From the NCBI GenBank assembly GCA_913057815.1, contig CAJXOV010000009.1, positions 1-13,754 on the forward strand: a stretch of 13,754 bases of DNA, read 5' to 3'. The notes beneath the pieces are model-generated. The model searched no databases and was not told the origin of the DNA. It saw only the letters and a list, made by a program, of their open reading frames with translations. The position numbers and the translations under genes are program-made. The number at the start of each line of letters is the position of its first letter. Positions within the stretch are counted from its first letter, which is position 1. Below, one piece after another: positions 1-8,278 of the stretch. The DNA is from an uncultured Flavobacteriales bacterium. GTDB taxonomy: Bacteria; Bacteroidota; Bacteroidia; Flavobacteriales_D; Sanyastnellaceae.

Positions 1-28
1 GGCAGCGTCAGATGTGTATAAGAGACAG
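1..28 (+). other. Nextera transposase adapter remnant (sequencing artefact)
   Basis: These bases match the 3' 28 bases of the Illumina Nextera read-1 transposase adapter. They end in the 19-base Tn5 mosaic end AGATGTGTATAAGAGACAG at 10-28. They are library-construction sequence, not genomic DNA, and mark an untrimmed contig end. They also supply the last six codons and the stop of the leftward reading frame that begins at 1963. Genomic sequence starts at 29. Confidence 0.97.
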
Positions 29-1963
29 ATCTGGAGTTAATTCTAGTAGTGGAATATTAGAAATTGTAGAAGAAACTGGAGGGCCAGCACCAATTTGGCT
101 TGTGTAGGTAATTTCAAATTCTGGTCCAATGAAATTTTCAAATTCAAAATTTAGTGAAACTAAATCACCAGCACAGGCTATAGAGTCAGTTGAAATTGAT
201 ACCGTTGTGAATTCGTTTACATCTACTGTTATAGCGTCAGGACTAACTAGCACACAAGGGTTAACAGGAGAACCTCCGGTAATCGATGTAATACTAAAGA
301 CACTAGATGAATCTGGTGTAATTGTCCAAGCTTCTCCTAAAGCCAGAACTACAGTCTGTTCGTCCCCTGTTAAACCAGATACTTGATTTGTTACAGTGTA
401 GTCCACCGTAAATGGTGCAGTACCCGTTAATCCTAAATCTAAATCTACTGACTCGCCTACACAAATTGTAGTGTCATTACCAAGTCCTGTAGTGGCCAGT
501 TCAGGGTTTACTGTTATTATGAAACAACTATCCAACGCATTAATAGGTGCGGAACAACCCTCGGAATCTGTTAGCCGTACAATACAATACTCAGTATCAT
601 CGGTAGGAAGGAGTGAGATCGGAGCTAAGCCAAAAGGATCTACTGTAGTAGTGTCTATTATCCCTGAGCCTATTAGCTCAGTACTATAATCGAGAACAAA
701 ATCAGGAATTCCTCCAGTAATTAAGTCCACATCAACTGTAGTTCCTTCGCATATCACGGAATCAGTGTTTAGCACGCTTAAAGTAGCGCCAGTCGTTAAT
801 GTAAGTTGTACATCTATAGTATCACCAGTAGGAAGTTCACAGTCATTATCTATCACATACATAGAAAATGATGTGTTCATTGTCGGTTGGCCTAACCAGC
901 AAACTTCCGAACAAATAGCATTTTGCCCAGGCACTATCAATGGACAAGCTATAGAGTCTAATGTAGCACCAGGAAAAAGAGTAGTAACATTTGAGGTAAT
1001 CTCCATGATTGAAAATGGATCAGGATGTATAGTTTCGAAAGTAATACATATGCTATCTCCCTCGCATACCTCATATTCTGTTGATGTAATAGACGTTCCT
1101 CCAGTATTTAAAATTCCACCACCATCAGTAAACTCAGGTTCCCCTGGAATGTTAATTCTGCTAATGAAAGCCATGGTCTCAGTCATGGTGTAGACCACAT
1201 TCCCCATTGGGTCTGTCTCTTCAATGGTAATGTTAGTAACATAATTCCCTATTGTAGGTGGGGTGAATTCGACTAATCCTGTGGTAGAAACAGTAATTGT
1301 TGAAGGGTCAAAACCGGGTATGTCAAAAGACAACTGGTTGTTTTCTACTTGAGGGGTGCTTATTGAAAAGGTAACTGTGTTACCAGGGGTGCTGGTATAT
1401 TCTATTTGATGAGAAAAAAGTTCTCCCACTAAACCATATGGAATTTGTTGAGTGCCGTCAATATCTAAAGTGCTGTTGCATCCTAAAGTAGGGTCAACTG
1501 TAGCGGAAAAGTAGGCGTCATCGAAAATTGGAAAATCCGTATTGATAAAAAAGTTATAATCATCCGCAGCCCAACTGGCAGTCCAGATACAAGAAGGATC
1601 CAATGTCTGAGTAACTGTGTAAGTGGTTAGGATTGTACCAGGTGAGAACCCTCCGGGAATACATGAACTATCCAGTAGCTCTTCATCACATAATTCAGAA
1701 ATTTCCTGTGTGGTAGAAAGAACAGCCAGATTTGCTATTATATTCAAGCCAGCACAAGATCCGTCTGGAGTAAAGAAAATCAAATTATCTGGTGATGGGT
1801 TTGGCTGTTGGCCAAAACAATCCGAGTAAACACTCAAAGTAAATTGGTAGTCATTGCCTCCGAGACATTCGTAAGAAATATGACCACCAAGTATGTGGTT
1901 GGATTTCATTTCATTGGCGAATGTCAATAAAATCAATACAATGACTAAATTATACCACTTCAT
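29..1963 (-). CDS. Secreted Ig-like repeat surface protein, 3' end missing (contig edge)
   Basis: This is a large exported surface protein of the type common in Bacteroidota; its precise role is unknown. Residues 1 to about 21 form a signal peptide (MKW, hydrophobic VIVLILLTFA). The mature start, HILGGHISYECLGGNDYQF, resembles the N-terminus of many Bacteroidota gliding-motility-associated or PKD-type surface proteins. Cysteine-rich, beta-rich sequence follows, with Ig-like modules that start at similar cysteine motifs: C405 (ICEGTTVDVDL), C501 (ICVGESVDLDL) and C597 (ACAGDLVSLNF), exactly 96 residues apart, plus a weaker one at C300. The reading frame formally stops at 8-10, but that stop and the last six residues (LSLIHI) are adapter-encoded. 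Only 645 residues, to base 29, are genuine. Homologues usually end in a T9SS sorting domain, which would lie off the contig. It is divergent from the gene at 2240, and no convincing promoter was found for it. Confidence 0.85.
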
Positions 1964-2180
1964 AGGCTAATTAGGTTCTTAAGGTTCTATAAGTCGTAAC
2001 GCTTTTGAGGTAGCCAATGGTTGCATAAGCTAAACACAGAGTTTTACGGTTAGGTTTGGAGGTACAAGATAATAAATCATTCCCAATGAATCGATGACTT
2101 TTAGTACAAAGTGTGAAAAGCACATTATTAAAAATATTTAGAATGGAATGTTAATAAAAAGATAAGCCATGATTATCACG

Positions 2181-2209
2181 TTGGGAGCATGAAAGAATTA
2201 TTAATTTTG
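2181..2209 (+). promoter_or_regulatory. Bacteroidota-type promoter for the 2240-8258 gene cluster
   Basis: A -33 TTG at 2181-2183 is separated by 18 bases from TAATTTTG at 2202-2209. This fits the Bacteroidota sigma-A pattern of TTG, roughly 19 bases, then TAnnTTTG. Transcription would start near 2215, giving a leader of about 25 bases before the ATG at 2240. It is the best-formed promoter in the window and sits in the divergent gap between the leftward surface protein and the rightward cluster. Confidence 0.7.
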
Positions 2210-2239
2210 CCGTAAATTATCTAAATAAACTTATTCAAT

Positions 2240-3178
2240 ATGAAATCAATTTTTACTTCTTTTAGTTTAGTGGCATTATGCTCAATAGTCTCATTAAATT
2301 CTTTCGGTCAAGGCTGCTCTGATTTAATCATTTCAGAAGTGCTAGAAGGCTGGTCTAATAACAAAGCCATTGAAATTTACAATCCAACAGCGGCTGCTAT
2401 TGATGCCTCAGAATACGGATTAGTAAGATTTCAAAATGGCGATACTGCACCAGGAAATATCACTTATTTGGAAGGTGTTACAATCGAACCTTATGACGTT
2501 TATGTAGTAGTTCTGGATAAAAGAGATCCTGATGGGGTAAGCTTCGAAGCTCCTGTATGGGATGAACTTCAGCTACAAGCTGATATTTTTGTAAATCCTT
2601 TATACAATGATGGTCAGGAAGTAATGTATTTTAACGGAAACGATGCAGTTGCTCTTATGAAAGACGATGGTAGTGTTTTAGTTGATGTGTTCGGAAAGAT
2701 TGGTGATTCAATAAATACTGAAGGATGGGGTTCTTATATTGACGGTGCTGGTGAACAGGCATTTGTTTCTGCTGATCACACCTTAATTAGAAAGTTTGAT
2801 ATCACTTTAGGATATGCATCCAATCCTGCAACATTCGATATCCTGAATGAGTATGACTCATTACCTGCAAATACTTTTACTGAATTAGGATTTCACATGT
2901 GCGCTTGTGCGCCTATTAGTGTGAATGAAGTAGAATCAAAAAGTGAACTTAAACTTTTCCCTAATCCTGTAGAGTCAAACTTTGTTACTCTAGCTTCTTC
3001 TGAGTTAATTTCGTCAATTCAAATTGTTGGATTAACGGGAAAACTAATCGAGAGTATGGATTTAAACAGTGTTTATTCTGCATATTTAGATCTTTCTAAT
3101 GTTCCTTCTGGTACTTATTTCATTAAAGCTAGAATGGTTTCTGGTTTAGATGTGAATGAGATTTTGATTAAAAAATAA
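2240..3178 (+). CDS. Secreted lamin-tail-domain (LTD) protein with T9SS type A sorting domain
   Basis: The 312-residue protein has a signal peptide at 1-23 (hydrophobic core, cleavage near SFGQ/G). An LTD-like beta fold covers about 26-215: LIISEVLEG at 29-37, the typical KAIEIYNPT near 42-50, and later NDAVALMKDDGSVLVDVFG. A C-terminal T9SS sorting domain covers about 235-312, with LKLFPNPV at 237-244, a GTYFIK strand motif at 291-296 and a basic end. It should be exported by Sec and then moved across the outer membrane by the T9SS. LTDs in bacterial secreted proteins often accompany nucleases and phosphatases and may bind substrate; no catalytic residues are evident here. It is first in a three-gene run, 19 bases before the TonB-dependent receptor, behind a good promoter. 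The domain call is firm, the function is not. Confidence 0.88.
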   Translation: MKSIFTSFSLVALCSIVSLNSFGQGCSDLIISEVLEGWSNNKAIEIYNPTAAAIDASEYGLVRFQNGDTAPGNITYLEGVTIEPYDVYVVVLDKRDPDGVSFEAPVWDELQLQADIFVNPLYNDGQEVMYFNGNDAVALMKDDGSVLVDVFGKIGDSINTEGWGSYIDGAGEQAFVSADHTLIRKFDITLGYASNPATFDILNEYDSLPANTFTELGFHMCACAPISVNEVESKSELKLFPNPVESNFVTLASSELISSIQIVGLTGKLIESMDLNSVYSAYLDLSNVPSGTYFIKARMVSGLDVNEILIKK

Positions 3179-3197
3179 ATTCTAAGCTCATAGATTT

Positions 3198-6050
3198 ATG
3201 AAACTTATTTACAGAATATTATTCTGCGTTGCAATTTGGTCGTACGTATCAGATTGCAACGCTCAGAATTGCCAACTTACGGGGCAAGTAATTGATAGTT
3301 CTACTGATGAAGCATTACCCCTCTCAAACATCATTTATAAATCAGGTGGAGAGACTACTGCGGATATTAACGGAAAGTTTGATCTTTCTCTTCCTTATGG
3401 TAAATATTCTATAGAATTTAGCTTTGTAGGTTATGTGAGTAAAATTGTGACTGTAGATTTAAATAAATCTACAAAGAATTTGAATGTAGCTTTAGTTACT
3501 AAAGAATTACAAGAAGCATTAATTGAGGCCGATATGGCTATAGAAAGGGAAACCCCTGTAGCTTTTTCGAATATTGATATCAGAACCATTAATGAAGAGC
3601 TGGCATCTCAAGATATTCCTATGATTCTAAATTCCACTCCAGGAGTTTATGCGACTCAATCTGGAGGTGGAGATGGCGATGCTCGAATTACCATAAGAGG
3701 TTTTAGTCAAAGGAATGTTGCGGTAATGTTAGACGGTGTTCCGGTTAATGATATGGAGAATGGTTGGGTGTATTGGTCTAATTGGTTCGGATTAGATGCC
3801 ATTATGCAAACTACTCAAGTTCAAAGGGGATTAGGAGTAAGTAGAATAGCTGTACCCTCTGTAGGTGGAACCATTAATATTATTACCAAAGGAATTGAGC
3901 AGAAAAAAGCCACTAGAATCAAGCAAGAGGTAGCCAATAATGGTTTTTTTAGAACTACAATTGGTCATACTTCTGGAAGATTAAAAGGAGGATGGGGAGT
4001 CACTTTAGCAGGATCTTATAAACAAGGGAACGGCTGGGTAGATGGAAACTGGACGAATGGATACTTTTATTATGGAAAAGTTCAAAAATCTATTGGAAAT
4101 CACATATTAACCCTTACCGGATTTGGTGCTCCTCAAAGTCATGGTCAAAGATCTTACAAAGAGGGAATTCATATTTATGATCAAGATTATGCAAATGATT
4201 TAGGTGTAAATACAGATGGGTTTCCAGATTTTGGTCTTAACTATAATATTCATAATGGGACATTGGTGCGTTATGATTTGGATGGGAACAATCAAAGAAT
4301 AAATGAAGAAAAAGAAAATTTAAACGAAAGGAAAAACTATTATCATAAGCCTCAGTTTTCGTTTAAACATTCTTGGTCCAACCAAAAGAAATTATCCATA
4401 AGTACTGTGGCGTACCTTTCTTTAGGAAATGGAGGAGGTACTGGGTTAGCTAATGGATCAGATTTAAATGTTGATGGTTCTCCAGACTTTCAGACTACCT
4501 ATGATCTTCAATCGGGTTTCACACCTTTTGAATCTGATATTCCTGGAGTAGAGGATCCTATCATTATTCCGGCTATTTCAACTACCGAAAGAAAGGCTCA
4601 TTATAACCAACTTAACACAAATGTTAACAACCATTTTTGGTATGGTATTCTATCGTCTTTTAGGTATAAATTGAGTGATAAAATCAATCTTTCAGGTGGT
4701 GTGGATGCTCGACACTATAAAGGAGAGCATTACAGAGAAGTGTATGATTTGCTGGGAGCAGATTATTATTTGGATAAGTCAAGTCCAAATCAAGCGTCAG
4801 GTGTGAGAAGGGTTGGAGACATTATTGATTTTCATAATGACAATTATGTAGAGTGGGGAGGATTGTTTGGTCAAGTTGAATATAAAACGACACTATGGTC
4901 AGCCTTTTTTAGCGCCTCTTATGCCATGACTAGATATAAAAGAGTGGATAAGATGATGGCAAAGTCTATTACTATAGATGGAGTGGTTATTGCTCCAAGT
5001 TATGAGTGGCCTGATAATGCTGTGATTCCAGAGCTAGGTTCGATTACCGCTCCTAACGGTGTGGTTTACACACCAGAGTCTGAAGGACTAGAATATCAGG
5101 AAACTGACTGGTTTAATAAAGGTGGATTCACCTTTAAGACAGGAGTCAATCGTAAATTAAATGAATTTCAAAATGTTTTTATGAATGTGGGTTATTTGGA
5201 TTTAGCACCCAAGTTTAATAATATATACTACAGAAGTAATGATTTACTGACTAACATAGAAAACGAAAAAGTTCAATCAATCGAGCTAGGATATGGCTAT
5301 AAGAAACAAGCGGTAAGTGTGAATTTTAATTCTTATCTAACAGTATGGAAAAACAGGCCTTTTAACGGAGGAGTTCTTATTGAAGATCCTCAGGATCCTT
5401 TTAATGTATTTAGAGTAAATATTAATGGGATGAATGCACGCCATTTGGGTGGAGAAGTTGAAATGGCATGGGCCGTAAATAGGAAGTTAACTCTTGAAGG
5501 AGTAGTTTCAGTTGGAGATTGGATTTGGAACTCTGCAGACACAGTGCTTGTGTTTGATAGAAATAATGCTCCAGTGCCTTCTCCTGATAACCCTAACGAG
5601 CAATATTCAGTTTCTTTCGATGCTAAAGGAGTGCATGTAGGAAACGCTGCTCAAACTCAACTTGGTGGATTGATTAGGTATGAAATTGACCGAGGTATTT
5701 ATGCGAAATTAAGATATACATTCTTTGACAGATACTTTGCTGATTTTAATCCAACAGTATTGAATGGAGATGATGCAGGAAGAGAGTCTTGGAGGGTTCC
5801 TGGTTATGGATTAGTTGACTTTCATATGGGTCAGCGAATCAAATTTGAAAACAAAATGAGCTTGAATATTAGAGCATCAGTTCTTAATATTTTAAATACG
5901 GTATATATATCAGATGCAGATGATAGTTTCACCTTAGCTAGATATAACAATTATTCCAATGATTCTGCTCAAGGATTTGACGCAGGTTCGGCAGGTGTGT
6001 TCTTTGGTCAAGGAACTAGATTTAATGTCTCTGCCACACTTAATTTTTAG
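3198..6050 (+). CDS. TonB-dependent outer-membrane receptor with N-terminal carboxypeptidase-regulatory-like domain
   Basis: The 950-residue protein is an energised outer-membrane importer working with TonB-ExbB-ExbD. In order it shows a signal peptide at 1-22 (ending NAQ), a CarboxypepD_reg-like domain at about 25-100 (LTGQVIDSSTDEALPLSN, then DINGKFDLSLPYGKY), and a plug domain at about 115-235. The plug contains LNSTPGVYATQSGGG, ITIRGFSQRNVAVMLDGVPVND and GGTINIITKG. A long beta-barrel runs to the end and finishes with aromatic F950 (SATLNF), as expected for an outer-membrane barrel. There is no SusD-like gene beside it, so it is not a standard SusCD glycan system. Its neighbours are two T9SS-secreted proteins, one with a phosphodiesterase-like catalytic domain, 19 bases upstream and 12 bases downstream. 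The substrate cannot be read from the sequence; a product of the neighbouring enzyme is the natural guess. Confidence 0.93.
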   Translation: MKLIYRILFCVAIWSYVSDCNAQNCQLTGQVIDSSTDEALPLSNIIYKSGGETTADINGKFDLSLPYGKYSIEFSFVGYVSKIVTVDLNKSTKNLNVALVTKELQEALIEADMAIERETPVAFSNIDIRTINEELASQDIPMILNSTPGVYATQSGGGDGDARITIRGFSQRNVAVMLDGVPVNDMENGWVYWSNWFGLDAIMQTTQVQRGLGVSRIAVPSVGGTINIITKGIEQKKATRIKQEVANNGFFRTTIGHTSGRLKGGWGVTLAGSYKQGNGWVDGNWTNGYFYYGKVQKSIGNHILTLTGFGAPQSHGQRSYKEGIHIYDQDYANDLGVNTDGFPDFGLNYNIHNGTLVRYDLDGNNQRINEEKENLNERKNYYHKPQFSFKHSWSNQKKLSISTVAYLSLGNGGGTGLANGSDLNVDGSPDFQTTYDLQSGFTPFESDIPGVEDPIIIPAISTTERKAHYNQLNTNVNNHFWYGILSSFRYKLSDKINLSGGVDARHYKGEHYREVYDLLGADYYLDKSSPNQASGVRRVGDIIDFHNDNYVEWGGLFGQVEYKTTLWSAFFSASYAMTRYKRVDKMMAKSITIDGVVIAPSYEWPDNAVIPELGSITAPNGVVYTPESEGLEYQETDWFNKGGFTFKTGVNRKLNEFQNVFMNVGYLDLAPKFNNIYYRSNDLLTNIENEKVQSIELGYGYKKQAVSVNFNSYLTVWKNRPFNGGVLIEDPQDPFNVFRVNINGMNARHLGGEVEMAWAVNRKLTLEGVVSVGDWIWNSADTVLVFDRNNAPVPSPDNPNEQYSVSFDAKGVHVGNAAQTQLGGLIRYEIDRGIYAKLRYTFFDRYFADFNPTVLNGDDAGRESWRVPGYGLVDFHMGQRIKFENKMSLNIRASVLNILNTVYISDADDSFTLARYNNYSNDSAQGFDAGSAGVFFGQGTRFNVSATLNF

Positions 6051-6062
6051 AAAACAAACTTT

Positions 6063-8258
6063 ATGAAATCATATTTATTAGCAATATTGGCGCTTTGCAA
6101 CGCTCTGTTTTTATCAGCTCAAACTGACATTCAGGACCTAAGGGATAATTACGCTGTAGGTCAAGTAGTCACTATTACGGGTATAGTTACAAATGGAGAA
6201 GAGTTAGGTTCTTCAGTGAGATATATTCAGGATGAATCCGCTGGAATAGCTTTGTATTCTCCTGCTTGGGAAGGGTTTACCACACCATCTAGAGGAGATG
6301 AAATCACTGTTACTGGTGAAATCACTGAATACAATGGGTTGTTAGAAGTTGGGCCTAATATCACAGGTGTAACTATTAATAGTTCAGGAAATGATCTTCC
6401 CGATTATGAATACATAGACTTATCTGATTTTGGTGAAGACGTGGAAGGTGAGCTAGTAAATTTTGATGGAGCTCAGTTCCAGGATGGAGGAAGTACCTTC
6501 GCAGGAAACAATACGTACACTTTTCTACATGAAGGTGAACAGGGTATCATTTACTTAAGAACTGGAAGTGCACTGGAAGGACAGATTATTCCTGCTGGTC
6601 AGATTACTTTAAGAGGAATAGTTTCTCAATTCACGTTTGATGGATTTGGAGGCTACCAATTGCTTCCAAGAGATATGGATGATTTGATATCTGATTCAAG
6701 TATCAATCTGGTCTCTCAATTAACTCAATCATCTCATGATGAGAATTCAATAACACTTAATTGGTTGACAGATACTCCAGGAACAAGTGTTTTGTATTAT
6801 GGAGCCGATGCAGATAATCTTACAGAGACTGTCACGGGAATGGAAGGAGTAACAGAACATGAAGTTACTATTTCTGGATTAGAACCAGGGACTGTTTATT
6901 TTGTTTACTCAGAGTCAGCTAATGATGATTCTGCCGTTCAGTCAAGTGTATCATCATTCGTAACAGTAAGTGAGTCTAGTGGAGATATCCATGTATATTT
7001 CACAGGATCTGTTGATACCAGTGTTTCTACTTTAGAAGAAGCTATTTCTTTAGGAGCAGCTACTAACGATACCATAGCAGCCTACATTGACAGAGCTGTA
7101 TCTACTATTGACTTGGCAGTTTATAATAATAATGATCAAACGATTATGAATGCTGTAGATGATGCGTATGACAGAGGAGTTCAAATTAGATATGTAACTC
7201 AAGGTTCTAATGCAAATATTGGCTTAGGTCAAATAAATTCTGCCATTCCAGTTCTAGAAAGACAAGATGACAATGGTTCTGGGATGCATAATAAATTTGT
7301 AATCATTGATGCTGATGATGCAGATAACTGTGCGCTAATAACAGGTTCTACAAATTTTACTACGAATGGTTTAGTTGAAGATTATAACAACGTTGTAATA
7401 TTTCAAGATCAATCAGTTTGTAGAGGATTTAGAGTAGAATTCGAAGAAATGTGGGGAGGTAATGGACCTCAGCCTGTGATAGGGAACAGTAAGTTCAGCT
7501 CACTTAAGTTAAATAATACTCCTAAACAGTATACTGTTGGTGGTGTTCCTGTAGAAGCATATTTTTCTCCCACGGATGGTGTGACTGATGCTATTAAGGC
7601 AGCTATACATACCACTGATTCTGATTTGGATTTTGCACTTCTAGTGCTGACTAGAGATGATTTAACCGAGGCTATCATAGAGGAAGATAACCTCTTTTTA
7701 GTAGTAGCTAGAGGAATGATTGAGCAAGTAAGTGGGACAGGGTCAGATTTTCAAACGTTATTAGATGGCGGAGTAGATGCAGAAAGCCATGAGGGTATTT
7801 TCCCTCAGCTTCATCATAAGTATTGTATTATCGATCATAGCAGTCCTGATTCAGATCCTTTAGTGATTACTGGATCTCATAACTGGAGTTCATCTGCTGA
7901 AACAGTAAATGATGAAAACACAGTCATAATTCATGATGCTAGCATAGCTAATCAGTTTTATCAGGAGTGGTATAAAAGATGGTCTGAGTTAACTGTTGGA
8001 GTGGAAGAGCTTGATAATAAGTGGGAGGTTAGATTTTTCCCTAATCCGGTATCTGATGTTCTTAATCTTTATATTGATAATAAAGAAAATCAGCGTTTAA
8101 ATGTGCTTTTGATTGATATCTCTGGGAAAGAAGTGTACAACAATCAATTAACAGGTAAAAAACATTTATTAGACGTTACTCCTTTTAGTACAGGGGTTTA
8201 CACTCTTATTGTGCAGGATGGAAGTTATTCTTATGCTCAAAAAGTAGTTATTCGTTAA
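6063..8258 (+). CDS. Secreted phospholipase D/nuclease-like protein (OB folds, FN3, two HKD motifs, T9SS tag)
   Basis: The 731-residue protein appears to be a secreted phosphodiesterase of the PLD superfamily. A signal peptide spans 1-20 (LFLSAQ). An OB-fold-like domain covers about 22-110 (GQVVTITGIVTNG, IQDESAGIALY), similar in style to OB domains of secreted nucleases. A related beta domain follows at about 115-205 and a fibronectin-III-like domain at about 210-303. The PLD region covers about 307-640 with both catalytic motifs intact: H409-x-K411-x4-D416 followed by GSTNF, and H584-x-K586-x4-D591 followed by GSHNWSS. A T9SS type A sorting domain ends the protein (FFPNPVSDVLNL at 658-669, GVYTLIVQ at 711-718). 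Two HKD motifs in one chain imply a complete active site. The family includes both nucleases and phospholipases; the OB folds favour a nuclease, by inference. It is the last gene of the cluster, 12 bases after the receptor. Confidence 0.88.
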   Translation: MKSYLLAILALCNALFLSAQTDIQDLRDNYAVGQVVTITGIVTNGEELGSSVRYIQDESAGIALYSPAWEGFTTPSRGDEITVTGEITEYNGLLEVGPNITGVTINSSGNDLPDYEYIDLSDFGEDVEGELVNFDGAQFQDGGSTFAGNNTYTFLHEGEQGIIYLRTGSALEGQIIPAGQITLRGIVSQFTFDGFGGYQLLPRDMDDLISDSSINLVSQLTQSSHDENSITLNWLTDTPGTSVLYYGADADNLTETVTGMEGVTEHEVTISGLEPGTVYFVYSESANDDSAVQSSVSSFVTVSESSGDIHVYFTGSVDTSVSTLEEAISLGAATNDTIAAYIDRAVSTIDLAVYNNNDQTIMNAVDDAYDRGVQIRYVTQGSNANIGLGQINSAIPVLERQDDNGSGMHNKFVIIDADDADNCALITGSTNFTTNGLVEDYNNVVIFQDQSVCRGFRVEFEEMWGGNGPQPVIGNSKFSSLKLNNTPKQYTVGGVPVEAYFSPTDGVTDAIKAAIHTTDSDLDFALLVLTRDDLTEAIIEEDNLFLVVARGMIEQVSGTGSDFQTLLDGGVDAESHEGIFPQLHHKYCIIDHSSPDSDPLVITGSHNWSSSAETVNDENTVIIHDASIANQFYQEWYKRWSELTVGVEELDNKWEVRFFPNPVSDVLNLYIDNKENQRLNVLLIDISGKEVYNNQLTGKKHLLDVTPFSTGVYTLIVQDGSYSYAQKVVIR

Positions 8259-8263
8259 GTTTG
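8256..8263 (+). promoter_or_regulatory. Possible -7 promoter box for the polysaccharide cluster
   Basis: TAAGTTTG matches the Bacteroidota -7 pattern TAnnTTTG, and its first three bases are the stop codon of the upstream gene. Transcription would start about 10 bases before the ATG at 8279. No TTG lies at the expected -33 distance, so the call rests on the -7 box alone. It would let fcl and the genes after it be expressed separately from the secreted/uptake cluster. Confidence 0.35.
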
Positions 8264-8278
8264 CCTATTTAAAGGTAA

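Noticed and set aside
129..1829. Several rightward reading frames of 68-142 codons (129-386, 471-689, 765-1193, 1623-1829).
   Set aside because: They lie antisense to the Ig-like surface protein, whose signal peptide and repeated cysteine motifs show that the leftward frame is the coding one. They have no domains or start context.
1964..2180. A promoter for the leftward surface protein in the divergent gap.
   Set aside because: No TTG plus TAnnTTTG pair at proper spacing was found on the minus strand; only poor partial matches.
3198..6050. A SusC/SusD-type polysaccharide utilisation locus.
   Set aside because: The receptor is a TonB-dependent protein with a carboxypeptidase-regulatory-like domain, but no SusD-like lipoprotein or glycoside hydrolase is adjacent.
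7469..7678. A leftward 69-codon reading frame inside the PLD-family gene.
   Set aside because: It is antisense to a region of continuous PLD-family coding sequence and has no independent support.
8259..8278. A rho-independent terminator between the uptake and polysaccharide clusters.
   Set aside because: The gap is 20 bases with no GC-rich hairpin or T-tract.
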